Source of the DNA: JAENVT01 sp963720775
GTDB taxonomy: Bacteria > Actinomycetota > Acidimicrobiia > Acidimicrobiales > Ilumatobacteraceae
Length of the DNA stretch: 64,000 nt
Assembly (NCBI GenBank): GCA_963720775.1
Contig: CAVRGR010000007.1
Coordinates: 744,001-808,000 of the forward strand
Reading direction: 5' to 3'
Shown in pieces: positions 15,784 through 21,507 of the stretch (position 1 is its first letter; the number at the start of each line of letters is the position of its first letter). A program made the position numbers and the translations under genes. The notes under the pieces were generated by a model, which was not told where the DNA came from, ran no database searches, and saw nothing but the letters and a program-made list of their open reading frames with translations.

Positions 15784-15838
15784 TTGCCCGTCGCTCCGGC
15801 CCTCGACGCAAGCACGATTGCGCGCCCGTGACAACGGG
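15784..15838 (+). repeat. Dispersed repeat, copy I (degenerate)
   Basis: TTGCCCGTCGCTCCGGCCCT then CGACGCAAGCACGATTGCG and GTGACAACG align with the left half of the element. It abuts the broken 5' edge of the VOC fragment. Confidence 0.55.
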
Positions 15839-15996
15839 TCGATGACGCCGACGATGTCGCAAGGACATGGCAGTCTGCTGGCGTCACGGTCAACCCGCCG
15901 CAGGATACTGAGTGGGGCCAGCACGAAGGTGCCGTCGTTGACCCAGACGGCAACGTGATCCGATTCGGCTCACCAATGAAGCCCTCATCGAAGTAG
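15838..15996 (+). pseudogene. 3' fragment of a glyoxalase/VOC superfamily gene
   Basis: Fifty-two codons, with no start, read VDDADDVARTWQSAGVTV, then TEWGQHEGAVVDPDGNVIRF and GSPMKPSSK before TAG. The P-D-G-N-x-x-x-F ending is the C-terminal metal-ligand/strand motif of VOC (glyoxalase, bleomycin-resistance) proteins. The first two thirds of the gene are missing and replaced by repeat copy I, so this is a truncated remnant. Confidence 0.65.
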
Positions 15997-16016
15997 TGCC
16001 GATCGGCAGTTCTGTC
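15994..16016 (+). repeat. Dispersed repeat, internally deleted copy
   Basis: TAGTGCC is fused directly to GATCGGCAGTTCTG, joining the left edge of the element to its right edge. It supplies the TAG that ends the VOC remnant. Confidence 0.5.
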
Positions 16017-16119
16017 GCGGGCACGGTGCGTGTCCGCGGTGCACGGATGGACGGACGCGGTCGCCACGGGTCTCTCCTTCGTCAGAAGAGATGCTGCAGC
16101 TCAAGCCCGATCATCGATC

Positions 16120-16593
16120 TCACCGACTCGTTGCCGCCGCCTTGAATTCTTCGATCGTGCAACAGCACGACAAGGCGATGCGCTCGGCTGTGGCGCGTGC
16201 GCCCTTGTCCTCGGTGACGAACTGTGCGCCCATCTTCCATGCGGTGGCAATGAGCACAGCATCATTGCGTTGTGACGGGAATGCAACCACTTCAGCGCGG
16301 TATGTCGCTGCGAAATCGTCACCCGTGATCATCGCCTCGCCGAGGCGGCTCATGCCGACGATAAACCCAAAGGTGGGCGAGCGTTGCGCGGCGCTCTTCG
16401 CTAGCCCGTTGGCGAGCGCCGACCGCTTCTCCGCCTTCTCGTCTGGCGTGGCCATTGCCCTATCGATCTGCACGTGGGTCACGTGGACCTCGATCCGACC
16501 GTCGGCAATCGCGTCGTTGACAGCGTCCAACAACGTCGGGTCGGCAACCATCGCGTCGAGGACGTGAGTGTCGATGACGAACCGGTGCACCAT
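16120..16593 (-). CDS. PIN domain protein (putative toxin nuclease)
   Basis: A 157-residue protein from ATG 16593. FVIDTHVLDAMVADPTLL gives the first conserved Asp, and FPSQRNDAVLIATAWKMGAQFVTEDKGA gives the RNDAxLIATA helix and the final VTED acidic residue of PIN nucleases. PIN toxins cut RNA with a metal ion. No antitoxin is coupled on the same strand; the neighbour across the divergent gap is the RHH-Doc pair. It could be a stand-alone toxin or have lost its partner. Confidence 0.75.
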   Translation of the reverse strand: MVHRFVIDTHVLDAMVADPTLLDAVNDAIADGRIEVHVTHVQIDRAMATPDEKAEKRSALANGLAKSAAQRSPTFGFIVGMSRLGEAMITGDDFAATYRAEVVAFPSQRNDAVLIATAWKMGAQFVTEDKGARATAERIALSCCCTIEEFKAAATSR

Positions 16594-16621
16594 CGGGCAC
16601 GGTAGCTCGGAAGGGAAGATG

Positions 16622-16650
16622 TGCGAACGTCGGTGTCGACGACGTTCGCA
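16622..16650. promoter_or_regulatory. Strong inverted repeat between PIN and RHH-Doc
   Basis: TGCGAACGTCG and CGACGTTCGCA are perfect 11-bp arms around a 7-base spacer. It lies in the divergent gap, 29 bases upstream of the PIN start. It could be an operator or a hairpin in the PIN leader. It merges on the right with a partial repeat copy. Confidence 0.5.
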
Positions 16651-16676
16651 GCACGTATCGGCAGTTCCGGGCGGTA
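16650..16676 (+). repeat. Dispersed repeat, partial copy (3' end)
   Basis: GCACGTATCGGCAGTTCC and GGGCGG match the right end of the element (compare GCGCGATATCGGCAG in copy E). Confidence 0.5.
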
Positions 16677-16689
16677 TCGAACTGATACC
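16673..16689. promoter_or_regulatory. Palindromic operator of the RHH-Doc operon
   Basis: GGTATC-GAACT-GATACC, perfect 6-bp arms with a 5-base spacer, nine bases upstream of the antitoxin ATG. It has the same arm/spacer geometry as the MazEF operator, as expected for an autoregulating ribbon-helix-helix antitoxin. Confidence 0.55.
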
Positions 16690-16697
16690 ATTCTTGC

Positions 16698-16901
16698 ATG
16701 GCCATGACACTTCGCCTCACCGACAACGAGCAAGCGGCACTCCGCGAACGAGCTGAAGCCGAAGGCATCTCCATGCAGGACGCCGCCCGCCGAGCGGTCC
16801 GCGAGTTCGTAACTCGCGGCCAACATCGCGACCACGTCGACGCCGCGGCCACCCTGATCATGGACAAACACGCCGACGCGCTGCGACGCCTCGGCGAATG
16901 A
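16698..16901 (+). CDS. Ribbon-helix-helix antitoxin of the Doc pair
   Basis: A 67-residue protein. MTLRLTDNEQAALRERAEAEG is the beta strand plus first helix of an Arc/CopG-type ribbon-helix-helix, followed by SMQDAARRAVREFVTRG as the second helix. An alternative ATG lies six bases inside. Its TGA overlaps the Doc start as ATGA, so toxin translation depends on antitoxin translation. A palindromic operator is directly upstream. Confidence 0.8.
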   Translation: MAMTLRLTDNEQAALRERAEAEGISMQDAARRAVREFVTRGQHRDHVDAAATLIMDKHADALRRLGE

Positions 16902-17299
16902 ACGACCCGATTGAGTACCTCGACCTCGACGACCTCGTCGATCTCGCCCGCACCCTGCTCGGCGACCCACCACCGATTCGCGATGTCGGTCTCCTCGGCT
17001 CCGCCACAGCGCGACCACAGACCACAGCATTCGGCGAAGATGCGTACCCGGACCTGCTCACCAAGGCTGCTGCATTGCTCCAGTCGATCGTCAACAACCA
17101 CGCACTCGTCGACGGCAACAAACGACTCGGATGGCTCGCAACCGCCGTGTTCCTGGAACTCAACGGCATCAAGGCGTCACGGGCATCGAACGACGATGTC
17201 TACGAACTCGTGATCTGGATCGCCTCATCCAACCCTGACCTCGACGACATCACGACGCGACTCCGAGCCCTGGTCCGTCCCCGGCCGCAGCGCCGCTGA
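16898..17299 (+). CDS. doc: Doc-type (Fic fold) toxin
   Basis: A 133-residue protein. The Fic/Doc active-site loop is HALVDGNKRLGW near residues 67-78 (H-x-x-x-D-x-N-K-R), where Doc kinases phosphorylate EF-Tu. GLLGSATARPQTTAFGEDAYPDLLTKAAALL is the typical death-on-curing N-terminal half, shown here in outline. The C-terminal helix EDI/DITTRLRALVR completes the fold. It is coupled to the antitoxin by an ATGA overlap. Repeat copy F begins at its stop codon. Confidence 0.88.
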   Translation: MNDPIEYLDLDDLVDLARTLLGDPPPIRDVGLLGSATARPQTTAFGEDAYPDLLTKAAALLQSIVNNHALVDGNKRLGWLATAVFLELNGIKASRASNDDVYELVIWIASSNPDLDDITTRLRALVRPRPQRR

Positions 17300-17335
17300 G
17301 GAACAACGTGCGCGAGATCGACGCAGATCTGTGTC
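17298..17335 (+). repeat. Dispersed repeat, copy F (3' half)
   Basis: GAACAACGTGCGCGAGATCG followed by ACGCAGATCTG. It starts at the Doc stop codon. The ACGCAGATCTG ending is shared with copy P on the other accessory region. Confidence 0.7.
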
Positions 17336-17742
17336 CGGGTCACTCCCGGTGAAGCAGCCCGCAGAGGTGAGTCTGGATCCCGGTGATATGTGTCTTGATC
17401 CACGTCCGAGTCGCTTCGTCGTTGATGAGGATCGTCAAGAGGGTGAGTTTCGGTACGAAGCCAGCGCCGACGCCTGAACCTCACGCGAACTACGGTTTCG
17501 CCTCGATGGGTGATGTGCCGACACAAGCCGGGCGGCGATGAACTCTCCGTGGGGAGTCGTGCCGTTGATGCCCGTGGCGGTGCTGGTCGTCCTTGTCTTG
17601 GTGATGGTCTCGATCACCCGCCGTCGTCCGTAGTTCTGGGGCCGGGTCCGGTGGCCACACAGGCTTGGGTTCCTTCGATTCGCGGGATGCTGTCGGCTGG
17701 ACAGGCTTCACCCAAGCGGAATCACGTGCCAGACCAGGCACG
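17336..17742. other. Gap with no clear gene except a 31-codon frame
   Basis: Around 400 bases between repeat copies F and Q. I see short broken frames and nothing with a recognisable domain, apart from the small membrane-peptide frame at 17538. It may be a decayed cassette. Confidence 0.4.
17538..17633 (+). CDS. Possible 31-aa membrane peptide
   Basis: ATG 17538 to TAG 17633. The peptide has one hydrophobic stretch (VVPLMPVAVLVVLVLVMVS) and a basic end ITRRRP, typical of type I toxin-like or regulatory micro-peptides. There is no clear ribosome site, so this is speculative. Confidence 0.25.
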   Translation: MNSPWGVVPLMPVAVLVVLVLVMVSITRRRP

Positions 17743-17766
17743 CTGATCGGCCGATCTGGGCGCTGT
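17743..17766 (+). repeat. Dispersed repeat, copy Q (3' end)
   Basis: CTGATCGGCCGATCTGGGCG matches the right end of the element. It lies just upstream of the LMPDYGSY-family gene. Confidence 0.5.
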
Positions 17767-17812
17767 GCGAAGCCACGTGAGAGCATCGTCGAGTGGCAAC
17801 CGCCTCAAGCTC

Positions 17813-18043
17813 ATGCCCGACTATGGGTCGTACTCCGGAAGCATCAACGGCCGTGCCGTTACTTCAATCTCGCAGATTCCCGTGAGCGCGGAGGCGCGGG
17901 CCGCAATCGAGCAAGACTACGGTGCTCAGGCCGGCATGGTCCCCCCCCGGCCAACCGAGGCCCAACTGCGATCCTGCCAAGTAGCCAGGCCGCACCGAAC
18001 TGCCGATCCGCCCTGGAATCTCGCGCGGATCCTCATGTGTTGA
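17813..18043 (+). CDS. Short LMPDYGSY-family protein, probably truncated
   Basis: ATG 17813 opens MPDYGSYSGSINGRAVTSIS, then QIPVSAEARAAIEQDYGAQA. The first 45 residues are close to the protein at 54573 in the tRNA-Sec island (MPDYGSYFGTVDGQAVTSTS). The rest diverges and becomes Arg/Pro-rich, so the C-terminus is probably lost. A GTG at 17765 would add residues read partly from repeat copy Q. Family unknown; the pair shows sequence shared between the two accessory regions. Confidence 0.45.
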   Translation: MPDYGSYSGSINGRAVTSISQIPVSAEARAAIEQDYGAQAGMVPPRPTEAQLRSCQVARPHRTADPPWNLARILMC

Positions 18044-18102
18044 GTGCTGGACAGACCGCCGACGATGCGGCACCATGCCCAAATGCGTGCGGGTGCCCCG
18101 CC

Positions 18103-18366
18103 TTGATCGCGCTCAGCGCAACCGCCAAGGTTCTCCTCGTCCTCGTCGCGCCCGCCCCACTCGTGGTCGGCATCGTGTGGTTCAGGGTCGCGGCGAGTGA
18201 GCCAGAGCGCCGTACGACCGCAGTGGCTCGCGGCGTGCTGTGGGTCGTCATTGCTGTTGGCCTCGCAACCGCAGCACTCGGGCCGACCATCGGCCTGTAC
18301 GCGGCGATCATTCCGATTCTGGTCCTCCCTTTCGCTGTCGCCTTGACACGCCAGCGGCACGCATAG
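18103..18366 (+). CDS. Small three-helix membrane protein
   Basis: Three hydrophobic helices are clear: AKVLLVLVAPAPLVVGIVWF, GVLWVVIAVGLATAALG and GLYAAIIPILVLPFAVALT. The start is uncertain; TTG 18103 gives 87 residues, and GTG 18037 would overlap the previous stop. The RRTTAVARG loop between helices one and two is basic, suggesting it faces the cytosol. No family was recognised. Confidence 0.45.
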   Translation: MIALSATAKVLLVLVAPAPLVVGIVWFRVAASEPERRTTAVARGVLWVVIAVGLATAALGPTIGLYAAIIPILVLPFAVALTRQRHA

Positions 18367-18564
18367 CTGCCAGTGATCGAAGATCACCTCGCCTGGTTGT
18401 GCATCATCTGCGTCAGAGTCGGATGCTCACATTGCGGACCTTCGGCCAGTCGTCGACCAGCGACGGATGACAGGCGACACGCTGCACGGCGTTACGCCAC
18501 ATCGCCTGATTGAGCCGCAACACCATCAGGCGATCGAGCTAGAAGTCGCCCTCGGGCTCATTGG

Positions 18565-18945
18565 TCAGGCACGCACCGACGAACCGAGTGATCGGCAAGA
18601 AGATGAAGCTGGCATCACCGAGCGCGAGGCCTTGTGCATACCTACGTGGATGAGCTCGGGGGTCCGCGCCAGCAGCACCGGGTTGTCGCTGGTGTGGTCG
18701 ATGTGGAAGTAGGCGTGAGCGAGAATGATTCGGGTCCCGACGATGTCTCGCCATGGAACCTCGGGGTGCGCTGCTTGGATCTCGTCGGAGACGTGGGATG
18801 CGGCTTCCCCGAGCACCTCGATCCACCTTTGAGCCGCTGCTTGTGTCACGGGGTCGGTTGCGAGGGCGTGGGGGTCCGAGGCATGCCGAATCAACAGATC
18901 GCACATCTCGATCATGTCGAGCAGTCGGTCGCCGTCGTTCCTCAT
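18565..18945 (-). CDS. hepT: HepT-like HEPN ribonuclease toxin
   Basis: A 126-residue HEPN protein. RWIEVLGEAASHVSDEI and PWRDIVGTRIILAHAYFHID give the R-x4-H-x-Y catalytic motif (RIILAHAY) of the HepT/DUF86 toxin family, which cleaves tRNA or RNA. The last 30 residues do not fit the usual C-terminal helix, so a late frameshift or divergence is possible. It follows the nucleotidyltransferase antitoxin with an ATGA overlap, the standard order for this type VII module. Confidence 0.85.
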   Translation of the reverse strand: MRNDGDRLLDMIEMCDLLIRHASDPHALATDPVTQAAAQRWIEVLGEAASHVSDEIQAAHPEVPWRDIVGTRIILAHAYFHIDHTSDNPVLLARTPELIHVGMHKASRSVMPASSSCRSLGSSVRA

Positions 18946-19259
18946 AGATCGATCGCGTCGGCCAGCACGCGCTGAGCTACACGCGGGCGGAGCCCTGCTT
19001 CAGTGGTGACGTCCACGTTGTGACCGAGCAGATCGCGTAGATCCATCAGCAGGCCCCCGAGATCAAGGAGCCCTCGTTCGGCGTCCAGGTCGACCAGAAA
19101 GTCGATGTCGCTGGTCTCGCTGGCATCCCCTCGAGCGACGGAGCCGAAGACTCGGACCCGAGACGCTCCTCGAGAGCGCGCGATCTCCAGGATCTCGCTG
19201 CGTCGGCGACGCACGTCGGTCAACATCGGAATGGTCACGCCGTTCAGGTTAGGTCGCAC
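18942..19259 (-). CDS. mntA: MntA-like nucleotidyltransferase antitoxin
   Basis: A 105-residue minimal nucleotidyltransferase. RVRVFGSVARGDASETSDID contains G-S-x-A-R-G-D and the D-x-D metal site, then FLVDLDAERGLLDLGGL. MntA antitoxins transfer AMP units to the Tyr of HepT's R-x4-H-x-Y motif, silencing it. Starts GTG 19259, GTG 19238 and ATG 19226 are all possible. Coupled to hepT by ATGA. Confidence 0.88.
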   Translation of the reverse strand: MRPNLNGVTIPMLTDVRRRRSEILEIARSRGASRVRVFGSVARGDASETSDIDFLVDLDAERGLLDLGGLLMDLRDLLGHNVDVTTEAGLRPRVAQRVLADAIDL

Positions 19260-19383
19260 GCGGCCGTCGCAGGAGGGTCTGCCATTCTGTATCCGTTTGT
19301 ATTACAATTGCCTCAATTGATGGCTGATCGATTGGCTGCTATGTCGCTACCAAGCACCTCGCCGACCGATACCTGGAGGACCG

Positions 19384-19617
19384 ATGACCAAGAAGATGAC
19401 TCGAACCGAAGAACACGACTTCTACGCCGACCCTGAGAACCAAACGCCCCAAGGCCCGGCCCGACGGCGCAATCCGAAGCTCACCGAACTCGTGCCAGTT
19501 CGCTTCCCACCCGAAACCCTCGATCGGATCCGCAACGCCGCCGGTGCGGACGATCGGTCGATCTCATCGTGGATTCGCCGAGCCGTCGAACACGAACTCG
19601 AGCACAACGCCTCCTGA
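19384..19617 (+). CDS. Ribbon-helix-helix antitoxin, apparently orphan
   Basis: A 77-residue protein with GGAGG six bases before the ATG. After a polar N-terminus (HDFYADPENQTPQGPARR) comes LVPVRFPPETLDRIRNAA, the ribbon-helix-helix strand and helix, then SISSWIRRAVEHELE. Such CopG-like antitoxins often follow a small toxin. Upstream in another frame, only VATKHLADRYLEDR before a TGA that overlaps the ATG looks like a toxin C-terminus, so the partner may have been deleted. Confidence 0.75.
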   Translation: MTKKMTRTEEHDFYADPENQTPQGPARRRNPKLTELVPVRFPPETLDRIRNAAGADDRSISSWIRRAVEHELEHNAS

Positions 19618-19694
19618 CATCAGTCGCGGTCACGGACTACCGCTTACCTGTCCGTAACCGCGTGCCAGCGTCATCGACGCCGTGTACCCAACAG

Positions 19695-19860
19695 CCGTAC
19701 AGCCAGTGGGCGGCACCGCTCCGACTGGCTGTGCTCTATGGACTGCGCCGCAGTGAGCTGCTCGGCCTGCGCTGGTCAACCGTCAACCTCAAGGCCGGAA
19801 CGCTGCGCATCGAGCAGGCACTCGTCGAGGTCCACAGTCGGCGACGGGTGCCGCGCTTAC
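19695..19860 (+). pseudogene. Tyrosine integrase fragment
   Basis: The stretch APLRLAVLYGLRRSELLGLR, WSTVNLKAGTLRIEQALVEV is the catalytic Arg-I region of a tyrosine recombinase. Nothing before or after matches: the core-binding domain, the H-x-x-R box and the Tyr are absent. It is a short remnant of a second integrase, 1.8 kb from the intact one. Confidence 0.6.
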
Positions 19861-20135
19861 GGGTGACAGCTGGCGGCGTTCTCATTGCCGGGCCACTTGC
19901 TCTGCGCTTCCGCCTGCTGGCCGGTTCGACGCCGGCCGTTCGGCGAATCGCGAAATATTCCTTCCCACAGTGCACGAAGCGACGCCTTATCACCCTCGAT
20001 CCGCGCACCATCGGGCGGCGTCGTGCCCTCAAACACAACGTCGTCAGACACCAGCGTCAGCATCTCGTCAACATCGTGTCGGTTCGTCGCGTCTGTGAAT
20101 GCCGCCACAATCCGCTCCACCTCTGCCAACTGCAT
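19857..20135 (-). pseudogene. 5' fragment of a SnoaL-like/NTF2-fold gene
   Basis: From ATG 20135, MQLAEVERIVAAFTDATNRH, DVDEMLTLVSDDVVFEGTTP and IEGDKASLRALWEGIFRDSP are the first half of a SnoaL-like NTF2-fold protein. The frame then passes into unrelated Arg/Gln-rich residues next to the integrase fragment, and the C-terminal strands are missing. It was probably truncated by recombination at about 19940. Confidence 0.5.
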
Positions 20136-20167
20136 CACGCCCTCCCGCTCTGATCGGAGACCGCTCA

Positions 20168-20253
20168 GATTGCCCCGCTCCAGCGCGTCCGCGCAAGCAC
20201 AATCACGCGCACCGAACAAGGTGCGCGAGACCGGGAGTTCTGGGCGCGTGTCG
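20168..20253 (+). repeat. Dispersed repeat, copy D (full length)
   Basis: CCCCGCTCCAGCGCGTCCGC, then GCAAGCACAATCACG and the perfect hairpin CGCGCACC-GAACAA-GGTGCGCG, ending GAGTTCTGGGCGCG. It sits between the SnoaL fragment and a GNAT gene. Confidence 0.8.
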
Positions 20254-20254
20254 G

Positions 20255-20737
20255 TCAGCGGTCACAGACCATCCAGACCACCTCCCGATCGACGTCCGTG
20301 GTGCAGTGGTCGAAGCGGAAGCCCAGCTTCTCCGCGACCCGAAGAGACGGTGCGTTCCAGGACCCAATGGTCGCCCAGATTCGGCGCCGACCCGTCTCGA
20401 ATGCGGCGTCGAGCAGCGCACGAGCAGCCTCGGTCGCATACCCGTGACCATGAGCGCGAGGCAGCAGCTCATACGCAAGCTCAGGCTCGTCAAAGGAGCA
20501 ACGCCCAACCACGATTGCGGTGTATCCCAAGGCTTCGCCATCGGTCCGGCTGCGGAGCACCAGTGCCCCGATGCCCGTCGTCTCGATCGTCTCCGTCATC
20601 AGATCGATCCGGTTGAGCGCGTCGGCAACGGTGAACGTGCCCATTCCCCGTTCGTTCAGCAACTCCGCGAACCACTCCGCGTCGCTCGGTTCCTCCGGCG
20701 TCAAGATGAGCCGCTCGGTCTCGATTCGCAAGGGCAT
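20255..20737 (-). CDS. GNAT family acetyltransferase, RimJ/RimL type
   Basis: A 160-residue protein from ATG 20737. LRIETERLILTPEEPSDAEW is the RimJ/RimL opening, and ELAYELLPRAHGHGYATEAA contains the acetyl-CoA pyrophosphate loop (R-x-x-G-x-G-x-A). IGSWNAPSLRVAEKLGFRF is the S-x-x-V-x-x-K-x-G-F helix. It should transfer an acetyl group to an amine; the substrate is unknown. It is a lone gene between repeat copies D and E. Confidence 0.85.
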   Translation of the reverse strand: MPLRIETERLILTPEEPSDAEWFAELLNERGMGTFTVADALNRIDLMTETIETTGIGALVLRSRTDGEALGYTAIVVGRCSFDEPELAYELLPRAHGHGYATEAARALLDAAFETGRRRIWATIGSWNAPSLRVAEKLGFRFDHCTTDVDREVVWMVCDR

Positions 20738-20796
20738 CGGCGAGTGCGTCAAAGGTTGCTGCGAGGCGTCGCACCCGGTGCCTTGATCCACGAGCG

Positions 20797-20877
20797 CACC
20801 TTGCCCGCTCCAGCGCGCCGGCGCAAGCACGATCATGGGTCCGGAACGACGTGCGCGATATCGGCAGAAATGGGCTA
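20797..20877 (+). repeat. Dispersed repeat, copy E (full length)
   Basis: TTGCCCGCTCCAGCGCGCCG, GCGCAAGCACGATCATGG, GAACGACGTGCGCGATATCG and GCAGAAATGGGC. In the complement the sequence GGAGCGGGCAAGGTGCGC keeps the ribosome-site block and has GTG where copies A and G have ATG. Confidence 0.8.
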
Positions 20878-21138
20878 GCCCGGCGGTGCAGTGCCGACGG
20901 TGGTCTTCGTGTTGCAGTTGGTGGGCACAGCCGCGCCGACCATCACGAGACCCTCTGGAAATCCACAGCTGGACACGTACCACCATCCGATCACGTCGCC
21001 TGGATGATTCTGCGAGTAGACCTCAATGGGCAGTGAGCCGTTGATGGCAGCGTCGTGAGCACACTTCGAGGCAAACCCCCTTCCGGTCGGAGTCGGGAAA
21101 TCCTCGGGCAGTCCTAACTCGAAAAGAGGAATCGTCAT
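20875..21138 (-). CDS. Hypothetical small protein (87 aa)
   Basis: ATG 21138 with GGAGAGG six bases upstream. The peptide MTIPLFELGLPEDFPTPTGR has no signal peptide, and three Cys follow (ASKCAHDAA, VSSCGFPEG, PTNCNTKTT), with YSQNHPGDVIGWWYV between them. Its composition looks folded. It could be a C-terminal remnant of a secreted protein or a small independent protein. No family was recognised. Confidence 0.5.
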   Translation of the reverse strand: MTIPLFELGLPEDFPTPTGRGFASKCAHDAAINGSLPIEVYSQNHPGDVIGWWYVSSCGFPEGLVMVGAAVPTNCNTKTTVGTAPPG

Positions 21139-21163
21139 TACACCTCTCCGGGGCGCGCAGAAC

Positions 21164-21463
21164 CGTGACTACGACAGCCACAACCAGATCGAACGCTGGA
21201 GCTACCTCCCCGAACGACTTGAAGCCGCCGAACAACGAATCGACGCACTCGACGGCTGGAGAGACTGGGCCGACGGGAAGAAGATCACCGACGGCAACGT
21301 GATCGACCTCGTCCACAGCCTCAGCGCCGCAGCAAGAAACAACGACAGCCCGGCCCACGCCGCGCTCGCAAACGTCATCCACCAATGGGCGCAAGCCAAA
21401 GGACTCGACTTGTCGAGGCCGACTCCGATCATCGAACGTGCCGGCATCGAAATCGAGCTCTGA
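21164..21463 (+). pseudogene. C-terminal fragment of a larger protein, possibly a relaxase/helicase
   Basis: A clean open frame without any Met reads RDYDSHNQIERWSYLPERLE, AAEQRIDALDGWRDWADGKK and, near the end, LANVIHQWAQAKGLDLS before TGA 21463. It has normal coding composition but no start codon, so it is the 3' end of a gene whose 5' part is gone. Similar Trp-containing helices occur at the C-termini of actinobacterial MobF relaxases; that identification is weak. It lies 45 bases from the integrase on the opposite strand. Confidence 0.4.
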
Positions 21464-21507
21464 CCGAGCAGCCGGCAATCTCAGCGAGTCGGCGTCAGCC
21501 CTTCGGA

